Shown piece after piece: positions 35,070 to 44,092 of a stretch of 64,000 nt of DNA; within the stretch, counting starts at the first letter, position 1, and each line of letters opens with the position of its first letter. The notes beneath the pieces were generated by a model. That model made no database searches, was not told where the DNA came from, and was given only the letters and a program-made list of their open reading frames with translations. The stretch covers positions 3,939,001-4,003,000 of the forward strand of contig NC_017671.1 of assembly GCF_000284595.1 (NCBI RefSeq), written 5' to 3'. This DNA is from Stenotrophomonas maltophilia D457. GTDB lineage: Bacteria; Pseudomonadota; Gammaproteobacteria; Xanthomonadales; Xanthomonadaceae. A program made the translations under genes and the position numbers.

Positions 35070-36401
35070 ATGATGCTGAGCATCCTCGGCTTTGGCATGG
35101 TCATTACGTTCATGTACTTGATCATGAGCAAGCGCCTGTCGCCGCTCGTCGCCCTGATCACCATTCCCATCCTGTTCGCGCTGATCGGTGGCTTCGGTGC
35201 CGGCATCGACGAGATGATGCTGGAGGGCATCAAGAAGATCGCGCCGACCGGCGTGATGCTGATGTTCGCCATCCTCTACTTCGGGGTGATGATCGATGCC
35301 GGCCTGTTCGATCCGCTGGTGCGGGTGATTCTGCGCTTCGTCAAGGGCGATCCGATGAAGATCGTGCTTGGCACCGCCGTGCTGGCGATGCTGATCTCGC
35401 TCGATGGCGACGGTTCGACCACCTACATGATCACCGTCTCGGCGATGCTGCCGCTGTACCAGCGGCTGGGCATGAACGCGCTGAACATGACCTGCGTGAC
35501 CATCCTCGCCGGCGGCGTGATGAACCTGACCCCGTGGGGCGGCCCGACCGCACGCGCGGCCACTGCGCTGCACGTGGACCCGGCCGATGTGTTCGTGCCG
35601 CTGATCCCGTCGATGGTGATCGCCTGTGCCGGCGTGCTGCTGCTGGCCTGGTACCTGGGCCTGAAGGAACGCCGTCGCCTCGGCGTGGTGACCCTGCCCA
35701 AGGGCGGCAGCTGGATGGACAACAGCGTGTCCGATGACAGCAATCCGCTGCCGACCGTGGAAGACGCCGAGGACATCAAGCGCCCGAAGCTGCTGTGGGT
35801 CAACCTGGCCCTGACCGTGGCGCTGATGACCGCGCTGATCATCGGCGTGCTGCCGATGCCGGTGCTGTTCATGGTCGGCTTCGCCATCGCCCTGGTGATC
35901 AACTACCCGAACCTGGCCGAGCAGCGCCGCCGCGTGGTCAACCACGCCGGCAACGTGCTGTCGGTGGTGTCGCTGATCTTCGCCGCAGGCATCTTCACCG
36001 GCATCCTCAACAACACCGGCATGGTCGAAGCGATGTCGCACAGCTTCCTGGCGGTCATTCCGGAGTCGTGGGGCCCGTACCTGGCGGTGATCACCGCGGT
36101 GGCGTCGATGCCGTTCACCTTCTTCATGTCCAACGACGCGTTCTACTTCGGCGTGCTGCCGATCCTGTCCGAGGCCGCCGGCAACTACGGCATTACTCCG
36201 GTGGAAATGGCGCGCGCCTCGCTGGCCGGCCAGCCGGTGCACCTGCTCAGCCCGCTGGTGCCGTCCACCTACCTGCTGGTGGGCCTGGCCAAGGTCGAAT
36301 TCGCCGACCACCAGAAGTTCACCCTGAAGTGGGCCATCGCCATCTCGATGCTGCTGATGATCGGCAGCCTGCTGTTCGGCCTGTATCCCCTCGCCGCCTG
36401 A
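35070..36401 (+). CDS. CitMHS family citrate:H+ symporter
   Basis: A 443-residue inner-membrane transporter with about 12 hydrophobic segments. CitMHS landmarks are visible: LSPLVALITIPILFALIGG early on, LISLDGDGSTTYMITVSAML near residue 115 and MNLTPWGGPTARAA near residue 151. Members carry citrate complexed with divalent metals (Mg2+ or Ca2+) together with protons. The start at 35070 follows AAGGAG at 35058-35063; the second Met 3 bp later is an alternative. It lies between the porin and an SDR gene, opposite tctDE, so citrate import is the most likely role. Confidence 0.9.
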   Translation: MMLSILGFGMVITFMYLIMSKRLSPLVALITIPILFALIGGFGAGIDEMMLEGIKKIAPTGVMLMFAILYFGVMIDAGLFDPLVRVILRFVKGDPMKIVLGTAVLAMLISLDGDGSTTYMITVSAMLPLYQRLGMNALNMTCVTILAGGVMNLTPWGGPTARAATALHVDPADVFVPLIPSMVIACAGVLLLAWYLGLKERRRLGVVTLPKGGSWMDNSVSDDSNPLPTVEDAEDIKRPKLLWVNLALTVALMTALIIGVLPMPVLFMVGFAIALVINYPNLAEQRRRVVNHAGNVLSVVSLIFAAGIFTGILNNTGMVEAMSHSFLAVIPESWGPYLAVITAVASMPFTFFMSNDAFYFGVLPILSEAAGNYGITPVEMARASLAGQPVHLLSPLVPSTYLLVGLAKVEFADHQKFTLKWAIAISMLLMIGSLLFGLYPLAA

Positions 36402-36425
36402 CCCTTTGCCAAGGAGCCTTCTGCA

Positions 36426-37166
36426 ATGACGCTTCGAATCGCTTACGTCACCAGTGGAATGGGCAGTGTCGGCACTGCCATCTGCCAGAGCCTGGCCCGC
36501 AGCGGCCACACCGTGGTTGCCGGCTGCGCGCCGAACTCGCCGCGCAAGGCCAACTGGCTGCGCGAGCAGCGCGAACAGGGCTTCGACTTCATCGCCTCCG
36601 AAGGCAACGCGACCGACTGGGCCTCGACCAGCGCCGCGTTCGCCAAGGTCCGCGCCGAAGTGGGTGAGGTCGATGTACTGGTCAACAACTCCGGCGGCAG
36701 CCGCGACCTGCTGTTCCGGCAGATGACGGTGGAGGACTGGAACGCGGTGATCGCCTCCAACCTCAACGCGCTGTTCAACCTGACCAAGCAGGTGGTCGAC
36801 GGCATGGCCACGCGGGGCTGGGGCCGCATCATCAACATCGGCTCGGTCAGCGCCCACAAGGGCCAGATCGGCCAGGTGAACTACGCCACCGCCAAGGCCG
36901 CGATGCATGGCTTCAGCCGTGCGCTGGCCGCCGAAGTGGCTTCGCGCGGCGTCACCGTCAACACGCTGTCGCCGGGCTACATCGCCAGCCAGGCGATCAG
37001 CAGCTTCCCGCCGGATGTACTGGACCGGCTGGCGGCCTCGGTGCCGGTCCGCCGCCTGGGTCGCCCCGAGGAAGTGGCCGGCCTGTGCGCCTGGCTGGCC
37101 TCGGATGAAGCCTCGTACGTGACCGGCGCCGACTATCCGGTCAACGGTGGCCTGTACATGGGGTAA
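36426..37166 (+). CDS. SDR family oxidoreductase, acetoacetyl-CoA reductase-like
   Basis: A 246-residue classical SDR. The NADP-binding loop is the variant SGMGSVG near residue 10; NNSGG replaces the usual NNAG, and the catalytic tetrad Ser (IGSVSAHKG) plus YATAK are present. The sequence most resembles PhaB/FabG-type acetoacetyl-CoA reductases, including the GQVNYATAKAAMHGF segment. It follows the CitMHS gene by 24 bp with an AAGGAG ribosome-binding site, so it belongs to that operon. What a reductase does in a citrate-uptake operon is not clear. Confidence 0.85.
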   Translation: MTLRIAYVTSGMGSVGTAICQSLARSGHTVVAGCAPNSPRKANWLREQREQGFDFIASEGNATDWASTSAAFAKVRAEVGEVDVLVNNSGGSRDLLFRQMTVEDWNAVIASNLNALFNLTKQVVDGMATRGWGRIINIGSVSAHKGQIGQVNYATAKAAMHGFSRALAAEVASRGVTVNTLSPGYIASQAISSFPPDVLDRLAASVPVRRLGRPEEVAGLCAWLASDEASYVTGADYPVNGGLYMG

Positions 37167-37212
37167 GCCAGTCTCCACGCTGCGCGTGGACCGCCTCCCC
37201 CACGGAGTGCGC

Positions 37213-37258
37213 GGGGCCGGTGAACCTTTGCTTGCGAAGGGAATCCGGCCCCTTTTTT
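37213..37258 (+). terminator. Terminator between the SDR gene and the TonB-dependent receptor gene
   Basis: GGGGCCGG at 37213-37220 pairs with CCGGCCCC at 37245-37252 and is followed by six T residues. The 24-base loop contains a small inner hairpin. It probably ends the porin-CitMHS-SDR transcript and makes the following receptor gene a separate or only partly read-through unit. Confidence 0.7.
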
Positions 37259-37394
37259 CATCCGGCTGCGGGACCTGCGCGGGTGCCCTGCACCATTCGT
37301 TGGTTTTCCGTAAAGAAGGTTTCATGTTCCGTTCGCATAGTGGCCCTGCACCGCGCACGCGTGCCGGTGATCACCTCCCATGCAACGGACCACC

Positions 37395-39692
37395 ATGCAG
37401 ACCCGACACCTGACGATCGCCGTAGTGATCGTGCTCTCCGCCGCTGCCAGCGCCCATGCCGCCACCACCGCCGATACCGGCGCCAGCACCGATGCCGCGC
37501 TGAGCGCGCAGACGCTGGATACCGTCTCTGTGATCGGTCAGGGCGAGACCCGCCAGGTGCAGCGCATCACTGCCGTGGACAAGCAGGTGCTGCCGCCGGG
37601 CACCAGTGGCCAGAAGATCCTCGATCGCCTTCCGGGCGTGTCGGTGCAGTCCAACGATGCCTTTGGCGCCAACGAGGAATCGCAGACCATCAGCCTGCGT
37701 GGCTTCGACAAGAGCCGCCTGGGCTACACGCTGGACGGCATCCCGCTGGGCGACAACAGCTACGGCAATTACAACGGCCTGAGCATCGCCCGCGCGATCA
37801 TCGCCGAGAACCTGGCCGGCGCCGAACTGTCGCAGGGCATTGGTTCGCTGGGCGTGGCCTCGACCAGCAACCTGGGCGGCACCATCCAGTATTTCTCGAT
37901 GGATCCGTCCACCGAATTCGGTGGCCGCGCCAGCGTCACCGTCGGCGACAACAACCAGCGCCGCGGCTACCTGCGCGTGGACACCGGCGACCTCAACGGC
38001 TTCTCGGCCTATGCGTCCGGCGTGCACCAGGACCAGGACATGTGGGCCGCGCCGTACCAGAACCAGACCACCCGCCAGTTCAATGCCAAGGCAGTGTGGA
38101 ACGTTGGCGACCACCGTTTCGGTGCGTTCGTGGCGACCTCGCGCGCCAGCCAGGCCAACTATGCCTACCTGTCCAAGGACATGCTGGCACGCGGACTGGG
38201 ATATGACTGGAACATCTACGCGCCGGACTGGGATCGCGCCGTCGCCGCCGCGTACTGCGCGCCTGGCACCTACAACAAGGCGCGCTGCAAGTTCAGCGGC
38301 GGCGTCAACAGCATCGACGATGCGTACTATCAGAGCCGTGCGCTGCGCGACGACAACCTGTACTCGGTCGATGCCGACCTGCGCCTGGGCGAGCAGGGCC
38401 GCCTGAAGCTGCTGGCCTACCACCACGACAACCGTGGCCAGGGCCACTGGTGGGCACCGGGCCAGCCGTCCTACCCGGGTACCGACAGGATGCTGCCGAT
38501 CTCGATCCGCAGCACCAACTACACGATCAACCGCGATGGCCTGACCGCCGCGCTGTCGTGGACGGTGGGCATCCACGAGCTGGAAGCCGGCCTGTGGTAC
38601 GAGCAGAACGACCATAACGTGTCGCGCAACTTCTACTACATCAGCGGCCCGTTCCTGGACGATCTGTACCTGAAGAACCCCGACCGCCTGCTGTTCAACC
38701 AGGACTTCGACATCCGCACGCGCCAGTTCTACGTGCAGGACCGCATGCGCTTCCTGGACCAGCGCCTGACCGTAGACGTGGGCATCAAGAGTCCCAACAC
38801 CCGCATGCGCGCCACCGCGCAGCCCGGCGTTGAAACCCGCATTGCGTCGGGCACGCTGACCGCCAAGGAATCGGTGCTGCCGCAGGTAGGCCTGGGCTTC
38901 AAGCTCAACGCCAACAACGAGCTGTTCGCCTCCTACGCCGAGAACATCGCCGCCTTCGTCGGCGGTGGCAGCGGCGGCCCGCTGCAGGTGTCGCCGGAAT
39001 CGTTCGCGGCCAGCGCCGGGCTGGAGCCGGAGAAGTCCAAGAGCCTGGAAGCCGGCTTCCGCACTTTCGGTGAGAAGTACCAGGCCTCGATCGCTGCATA
39101 CAACGTCAAGTTCGACAACCGCCTGCTGTCGCTGAACCCGTGTTCGAGCATCGAAGTCGGCACGCGCCCGGAGTGCGTGACGCGCTTCATCAACGTCGGT
39201 TCGGTGAAGAGCCATGGCGCGGAACTGACTTTCATCCTCAAGCCGATTGATGGCCTGCAGTGGTACAACGCGCTGTCCTGGAACAAGACCACCTACGAGG
39301 ATGACTACACCTCGGGCGGGGCGATCGTTCCGGTGGCCGGCAAGATCACGGTGGATACGCCGCAGCGCATGGCCTCCAGCGAGATCAGCTGGAACCGCGA
39401 CGGCTTCTTCGCCAGCCTGCGTGCGAAGTACACCGGCAAGCGCTACTACACCTACACCAACGACCAGTCGGTGCCGGGCGTGACCACCTTCGACGCCGGT
39501 GCGGGCTACGATTTCGGCCCGGGCCTGGGCCTGCGCAACGTGCGGGTGTCGTTGAACGCGACCAACCTGACCAACAAGCGCTACGCCGGCCAGCTGAGTT
39601 CGTTCGCACCGACCGATCCGAAGGGCACGCGCTATGCGATCCATGCGAGTGCGCCGCGGCAGCTGTTCATGACGGTGGCGGCAGAGTTCTAA
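37395..39692 (+). CDS. TonB-dependent outer-membrane receptor
   Basis: A 765-residue receptor from the ATG at 37395; another ATG at 37380 would add five residues and cannot be ruled out. A signal peptide of about 22 residues ends in AHA. A TonB-box-like stretch LDTVSVIG is followed by the plug domain (ILDRLPGVSVQ, ISLRGFDKSRLGYTLDGIP) and a 22-strand barrel with the C-terminal NLTNKRYAGQLSSF region and a final Phe. The family is the FecA-like group of iron-complex or substrate receptors. Next to the citrate transport genes it probably imports citrate or ferric citrate. Confidence 0.9.
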   Translation: MQTRHLTIAVVIVLSAAASAHAATTADTGASTDAALSAQTLDTVSVIGQGETRQVQRITAVDKQVLPPGTSGQKILDRLPGVSVQSNDAFGANEESQTISLRGFDKSRLGYTLDGIPLGDNSYGNYNGLSIARAIIAENLAGAELSQGIGSLGVASTSNLGGTIQYFSMDPSTEFGGRASVTVGDNNQRRGYLRVDTGDLNGFSAYASGVHQDQDMWAAPYQNQTTRQFNAKAVWNVGDHRFGAFVATSRASQANYAYLSKDMLARGLGYDWNIYAPDWDRAVAAAYCAPGTYNKARCKFSGGVNSIDDAYYQSRALRDDNLYSVDADLRLGEQGRLKLLAYHHDNRGQGHWWAPGQPSYPGTDRMLPISIRSTNYTINRDGLTAALSWTVGIHELEAGLWYEQNDHNVSRNFYYISGPFLDDLYLKNPDRLLFNQDFDIRTRQFYVQDRMRFLDQRLTVDVGIKSPNTRMRATAQPGVETRIASGTLTAKESVLPQVGLGFKLNANNELFASYAENIAAFVGGGSGGPLQVSPESFAASAGLEPEKSKSLEAGFRTFGEKYQASIAAYNVKFDNRLLSLNPCSSIEVGTRPECVTRFINVGSVKSHGAELTFILKPIDGLQWYNALSWNKTTYEDDYTSGGAIVPVAGKITVDTPQRMASSEISWNRDGFFASLRAKYTGKRYYTYTNDQSVPGVTTFDAGAGYDFGPGLGLRNVRVSLNATNLTNKRYAGQLSSFAPTDPKGTRYAIHASAPRQLFMTVAAEF

Positions 39693-39739
39693 GTCAGAAG
39701 CGGGCGCTGCGGCGCATTGAGTGTTGCTGTATGGCGCAG

Positions 39740-39833
39740 GTAGGCAGGCCCATGCAGGACACGCCGTAAACCCGTCCTTGGGGGCTCGATGGCGCCATCC
39801 ATGGCGCCAACGGTCCTGCATGGGCCTGCCTAC
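39740..39833. repeat. Inverted repeat enclosing a second copy of the CGCCGT module
   Basis: A perfect 21-bp inverted repeat (39740-39760 and 39813-39833, GTAG outer end) encloses a 26-bp segment at 39761-39786 that matches 29267-29292 of the kinase/regulator locus at 22 of 26 positions. An inner palindrome GGCGCCATCCATGGCGCC lies at 39791-39808. No coding potential was seen in the 518 bp gap 39693-40210, which also holds a terminator and the second triple-hairpin module. Confidence 0.75.
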
Positions 39834-39884
39834 CCGCGCTCGACAATTCCCAGCGCCGGCGCGGAGGCAATGGAAAGCAAGAGC

Positions 39885-39923
39885 AAAAGCAAAGAGCCGG
39901 GCATTGCCCGGCGCTTTGCTTTT
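39885..39923 (+). terminator. Long bidirectional terminator downstream of the TonB-dependent receptor
   Basis: An 18-bp stem with one mismatch (AAAAGCAAAG next to AGCCGGGC, and their complements) with a three-base loop. The outer A and T runs serve as terminator tails on either strand. It lies 193 bp after the receptor gene and between it and the convergent DUF1704 gene. Confidence 0.75.
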
Positions 39924-39983
39924 CAAGCTTTTCAAACGCAATCCCTCTGGTGGACCTGCTGCCGCGCCCGCAGGAAATTGTCT

Positions 39984-40168
39984 GGAGGAGGCGGGGCACC
40001 CTGGTCAGGACCGTTGGCGCCATGGGCCCGAGGCATGCCTCGGGCGGGTTGGGCAGGACGCGCAACCCCGGTCTTGCCGTGTGCGCAGGACAGCGCACAC
40101 GAGCAAGGCGCCATCGAGCACCATGGAGGGGCTTTTGCGTGTCCTGACCAGGGTGCCCCGCCTCCTCC
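39984..40168. repeat. 28-bp inverted repeat bracketing triple-hairpin module copy 2
   Basis: Perfect 28-bp arms (39984-40011 and 40141-40168) enclose the module at 40023-40107, which is the reverse complement of 29302-29386 with only a few differences. The same three hairpins are present (18-bp palindrome at 40027-40044, GGGTTG stem at 40046-40068 with one mismatch, CGTGTGCGC stem at 40078-40101). Confidence 0.78.
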
Positions 40169-40210
40169 CAGCCGATAGCAGGCAGGCGCAGGAGGATCCG
40201 CCAACGCATT

Positions 40211-41464
40211 TCATTCCGGCGCCAGCTGGTCCATCCGTATCCGGTTGGCGAACAGCGAGAACGCCAGCATGCCGGCCAGGCCGTTCGCCCGGCTCACCCA
40301 ATGCGGCAGCCAGCGCGGCGGCTTCAGCACCCCCGCCTCGAACAGCGGCGCGAACGCGATCGCATCGGCCAGGCTCATCTTGCCGGCGAACAACCAGCGG
40401 CAGACCTGCAGGCGGTCCTCGGCCAGCATGTGCCGGAAGAAGGTGTGCACCGATACCAGGCCGCGCAGGTACACCGTGTCCTTGGTGAAGGCCAGGCCGC
40501 CACTCGGCGGCACGCCACGGAACACGCGCTGGGCCGAGGCGAAACTCTCTTCCGCGTTCTGCCCGGCATCGCAGAAATAGCGGAACACTTCGATGAAATC
40601 AGCGCCTTCGCGTGCCATCGCAATCGCTTCGGTACGCAGGCTGATGCGTTTCAGGCGCTCGATGTCGATGCTGCCGGTGATCTGCTCGGCGAAGGTCGCC
40701 AACCCTTCCTGGGTCGCCGTTACCCGTGGCGAGGACAACGCCAGGCTCGGCAGTACCGGCTGGCCGCGGCCATTCAATGCGGTCAGCGAATGCACCAGCG
40801 CTTCGTGGTGGAACAACTGCGCGCGGTCGTAGGCGCTGAAGCGCGCGCTGGTGCGCAGGCGGATGCGGGTCGGGCCGGCGGCGGCCTTGGACACCAGCTC
40901 CGGATCCAGCTGCACCTGGATGATGCGCGATTCGAAGAACGCATCCAGATCATTCTGCAGCTGCAGCTGCAGGGCGATGGCCGAGACCGGCACCTGCTCT
41001 TCCGGCGCCAGCAGTTCGTGGTCCAGTTCGGCGGCAATCTGTATGAAGTGGCGCGCCGCGTCGCGCGTGCTCGGGCCATTGCCCGGCAGCGGCTGCTCGG
41101 GGGCGCCGAACAGCTGCACCGAACAGGTATCAACGGCGGCGGTGCCCAGCCCTTCCAGCAGCTGCGCGGCCAGGTCCCAGCTCTGCGCTGACTGCTGCAC
41201 GTAGTGGCCGAGTGGATGGCTGTCGTCGCAGTCGGCAGCGATCGCGGCCAGCGCGCGACGTTCTTCGCTGAAGTCCAGCCGTGGGTAATCCACCTTCGGC
41301 AGCACCGGCTGGCCACGCGCCACGCTGTCAAGGAACGGTGCCTGCAGCGTGGCCGGCCAGCTGGTCAGGCCCAGCAGGCGGATGCCTCCCACGGCCTCGA
41401 CCAGGCGCGCATCGAGCGCTGCATGGTGGGCCACATCACGGTCCAGCGTCGCAGTCGGTTCCAT
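40211..41464 (-). CDS. QEGLA-motif protein (DUF1704, flavohemoglobin expression-modulating family)
   Basis: A 417-residue protein of the DUF1704 family, which is probably a metallohydrolase: it carries HHEALVH near residue 225 (an HExxxH-type zinc motif, as in tyrosine carboxypeptidases of this fold) and the name-giving TQEGLA near residue 260. Some members are annotated as modulators of flavohemoglobin expression, but the biochemical role is not established. The ATG at 41464 is preferred over an upstream in-frame start at 41548 that runs through a repeat. It lies alone between repeat-rich gaps. Confidence 0.82.
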   Translation of the reverse strand: MEPTATLDRDVAHHAALDARLVEAVGGIRLLGLTSWPATLQAPFLDSVARGQPVLPKVDYPRLDFSEERRALAAIAADCDDSHPLGHYVQQSAQSWDLAAQLLEGLGTAAVDTCSVQLFGAPEQPLPGNGPSTRDAARHFIQIAAELDHELLAPEEQVPVSAIALQLQLQNDLDAFFESRIIQVQLDPELVSKAAAGPTRIRLRTSARFSAYDRAQLFHHEALVHSLTALNGRGQPVLPSLALSSPRVTATQEGLATFAEQITGSIDIERLKRISLRTEAIAMAREGADFIEVFRYFCDAGQNAEESFASAQRVFRGVPPSGGLAFTKDTVYLRGLVSVHTFFRHMLAEDRLQVCRWLFAGKMSLADAIAFAPLFEAGVLKPPRWLPHWVSRANGLAGMLAFSLFANRIRMDQLAPE

Positions 41465-41508
41465 GCGCGGACTATAACGCCCTGCCGTGCCCGGCGCGGT
41501 GCGCCGCC

Positions 41509-41585
41509 GCCCGAGCATTGGCTCGGGCGCTACATGAAATGACTCCACCGCGGACCAGCTGTAGAGCCGAGCCCATGCTCGGCTG
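41509..41585. repeat. Inverted pair of SMAG-type repeats between DUF1704 and rsgA
   Basis: An element ending in CTAC (41509-41533, core CCGAGCATTGGCTCGG) is followed by a GTAG-headed element (41561-41585, core GCCGAGCCCATGCTCGGC). Here the heads face each other, unlike most pairs in the window. They lie between two genes on the same (minus) strand, just downstream of rsgA. Confidence 0.8.
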
Positions 41586-41590
41586 CCTTG

Positions 41591-42691
41591 TTACCGCCTA
41601 CGCGGCTTGCCTGCCGGGCGGAACTGCTGGCCCTTGCCTTTCCTGCCGCCGCGCTCCTGCGCGGTCTCGGCCTGGCGTACCGCCAGCTTGGCGGCAGCGG
41701 CAGCCACTTCTTCCTTCAGCTTGAAGTAGTTCAGCAGCCGGCTCTCTTCGATCTCGCCCGCCTCGATCGCCGCCCGCACCGCACAGCCTGGTTCCTGCTG
41801 GTGCTTGCAGTCGTTGAAACGGCACTGTGCGGCCAGCGCCTCGATGTCGGCGAAGCCACCTTCGGACAGCGTCTCTTCGCCGGTCGGCTTCAGCTCGCGC
41901 ATGCCCGGGGTGTCGATCAGGCAGGCGCCCGTCGGCAACGGCATCAGCGCGCGGTGGGTGGTGGTATGGCGGCCACGCGAATCGTTGGCGCGCACCGCGT
42001 TGGTCTTCATCCGCTGCTCGCCAAGCAGGGTGTTGGTCAACGTGGATTTGCCGGCACCGGAGGAACCGACCAGCACCACCGTGCGGCCCGGGCCCAGCCA
42101 CGGTTGCAGCACCGCCACACTGTCGGCATCCAGGCCGTTGATCGCATGCAGCGCGATGCCCTGCATCTCCAGCTCTTCCAGCACCGCCAGCGCATCCTCG
42201 CTGTACTTGGTCTGGTCGGCCTTGGTCAGCACCACCACCGGTTCTGCACCACCACCGCCGACCAGCAGCAGGTAGCGCTCGATGCGGCGCGGATTGAAGT
42301 CGGCATCCAGGCCGCAGACGATGAACACCGTGTCGATGTTGGCCGCGATCACCTGCTGGTGGTAGTGCTCGCCGGCGGCGCCACGCTTGATCGCGGTGCG
42401 GCGTGGCAGCAGCGCGACAATGCGGATGCCGTCCAGCAGCACCCAGTCGCCCACTGCAGGCCGCTCGTGGCTGGGGAAGCGCGGGCGCTGCCATTCCGGC
42501 AGCGATTCGGCCTTGATCGACGCATCCGGGCCATCGGCCACCACGTAGTGGGTGCGGTGCTGTTCGATCACCCGCGCCGGGCGGGCCTGCGGATGTGCGG
42601 CCATCGCGGCCTGCCAGTCGGCCTGCTGCGCCGGGCCCGGCCAGGGCCAGCCAATGGTCTGCAGGGCGATGAAATCGGGGGTCTGGGTCAT
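41591..42691 (-). CDS. rsgA: Ribosome small-subunit-dependent GTPase RsgA
   Basis: A 366-residue circularly permuted GTPase that checks late 30S subunit maturation. An OB-fold (about residues 40-105, with VGDWVLLDG) is followed by the permuted G-motifs in the order G4 (TKAD), G1 (GSSGAGKST) and G3 (DTPGM). A zinc-binding domain with CRFNDCKHQQEPGC follows, and the tail is basic. The start at 42691 matches the family; another Met 9 bp upstream is possible and a much longer in-frame extension to 43111 lies inside alaA in the other direction. It is divergent from alaA. Confidence 0.94.
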   Translation of the reverse strand: MTQTPDFIALQTIGWPWPGPAQQADWQAAMAAHPQARPARVIEQHRTHYVVADGPDASIKAESLPEWQRPRFPSHERPAVGDWVLLDGIRIVALLPRRTAIKRGAAGEHYHQQVIAANIDTVFIVCGLDADFNPRRIERYLLLVGGGGAEPVVVLTKADQTKYSEDALAVLEELEMQGIALHAINGLDADSVAVLQPWLGPGRTVVLVGSSGAGKSTLTNTLLGEQRMKTNAVRANDSRGRHTTTHRALMPLPTGACLIDTPGMRELKPTGEETLSEGGFADIEALAAQCRFNDCKHQQEPGCAVRAAIEAGEIEESRLLNYFKLKEEVAAAAAKLAVRQAETAQERGGRKGKGQQFRPAGKPRRR

Positions 42692-42790
42692 CGCCGCCAT
42701 TCTACCCGTGCCGATGCCCTGCCAGCCCAGCAATGACGGGCCCGGCGCCCCTGCCATGCATTGCAGCAATTCCGGTAGGATGGAAGCCCC

Positions 42791-44089
42791 ATGCCTTTTG
42801 ACGGCCCAGCTCCCATGTCCACCAACTCGCCCAAGCCCCTGGCCATCCGCGAGCGCCTTTCCGAAGTGCGCTACGAAATCCGCGGAGAACTGGCGCGGCG
42901 AGCCCGGGAGCTGGAGACGCAGGGCCGCAAGCTGATCAAGCTCAACATCGGCAACCCGGGCAACTTCGGTTTCCGCGCGCCCGAGCACCTGCAGCGCGCG
43001 ATCGCCGATGACATGGGCCGCACCGACCCGTACACCCACCAGCAGGGCCTGCCGGTCGCACGCGAAGCCATCGCGGCGTACTACGCCCGCCGTGGCGCAC
43101 CGGATGCGCACCCCGACCGTGTGTTCGTCGGCAACGGCGTCAGCGAACTGATCGACCTGTCGCTGCGCGCATTGCTCAACCCGGGCGACGAAGTGCTGGT
43201 GCCCTCACCCGACTACCCGCTGTGGTCGGCCTCGACCATCCTCAACGATGGCCGCCCGGTGTACTACCGCTGCGCCGCCGAGAACGGCTTCCAGCCGGAC
43301 CCGAGCGAGATCGAGACGCTGGTGTCCTCGCGCACCCGCGCCATCGTGCTGATCAACCCGAACAACCCCAGCGGCGCCAGCTACCCGCGTGAACTGCTCG
43401 AGCGCGTGGTCGAGATCGCGCGCCGCCACAACCTGCTGCTGCTGGTCGATGAGATCTACGACCAGATCCTGTACGACGATGCGGTATTCCAGCCGGTCGC
43501 GCCGCTGGCCGGCGACCACCCGTGCCTGACCTTCAGTGGCCTGAGCAAGGTGCACCGTGCCTGCGGCTGGCGCGTGGGCTGGGCCCACCTCAGCGGCGAC
43601 GACGCGCGCCTGGGCGACTTCCGCGCTGCGCTGGACCTGCTCGGCGCGCTGCGCCTGTGCGCCAACGTGCCGGGCCAGTACGCCATCGAGGCCGCAGTGA
43701 ACGGCCCGGACACCATCTCCGAACTGTGCACCCCGGGCGGCCGCCTGTATGAAACCCGCCGCGCGGTGATCGAAGCCTGCGAAGCCAGTGAGCACCTGTC
43801 GCTGGTCGCGCCGGCCGGTGCGCTGTACGCGTTCCCGGCCGTGGTCGGTGCCGCCGCCAAGGGCTTCGACGACCACAACTTCGCGCTGGATCTGATGAAC
43901 AATGAAGGCGTGCTGGTGGTACCGGGTTCCAGCTTCAACGTGCCCTACCGCCATCATTTCCGCGTGACCCTGCTGCCGGAAGCCTCGGTGATGCGCGATG
44001 TGTTCGCCCGCATCGACCGCGTGCTGGCCCGCCGTGCCGAGGACGCGACCAAGGTCGTACCGCTGAAGCCACGCCGTTCGGTGGCCTGA
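42791..44089 (+). CDS. alaA: AlaA-type alanine transaminase
   Basis: A 432-residue PLP-dependent class I aminotransferase that makes alanine from pyruvate and glutamate. It closely follows the E. coli AlaA pattern: KLNIGNPGNFGF, PSPDYPLWSAS, INPNNPSGA, DEIYDQILYDDA, FSGLSKVHRACGW (PLP lysine about residue 253) and RLCANVPGQYAI. The start at 42791 has AGGATGGAAG at 42777-42786 as ribosome-binding site; a second Met at 42815 is an alternative. The C-terminal basic tail is longer than in E. coli. It ends 3 bp before the SGNH hydrolase, and these two plus the methyltransferase may be one transcript. Confidence 0.93.
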   Translation: MPFDGPAPMSTNSPKPLAIRERLSEVRYEIRGELARRARELETQGRKLIKLNIGNPGNFGFRAPEHLQRAIADDMGRTDPYTHQQGLPVAREAIAAYYARRGAPDAHPDRVFVGNGVSELIDLSLRALLNPGDEVLVPSPDYPLWSASTILNDGRPVYYRCAAENGFQPDPSEIETLVSSRTRAIVLINPNNPSGASYPRELLERVVEIARRHNLLLLVDEIYDQILYDDAVFQPVAPLAGDHPCLTFSGLSKVHRACGWRVGWAHLSGDDARLGDFRAALDLLGALRLCANVPGQYAIEAAVNGPDTISELCTPGGRLYETRRAVIEACEASEHLSLVAPAGALYAFPAVVGAAAKGFDDHNFALDLMNNEGVLVVPGSSFNVPYRHHFRVTLLPEASVMRDVFARIDRVLARRAEDATKVVPLKPRRSVA

Positions 44090-44092
44090 GCC

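Noticed and set aside
33402-37358. 1318-codon open frame on the minus strand across the porin, CitMHS and SDR genes
   Set aside because: His/Gln/Arg-rich translation spanning several real genes; long stop-free antisense frames are common at this GC content.
39740-40168. Possible remnant of a transposon bounded by inverted repeats
   Set aside because: The brackets are short, contain no transposase fragment and no target-site duplication that I could see, so a REP-like origin fits better.
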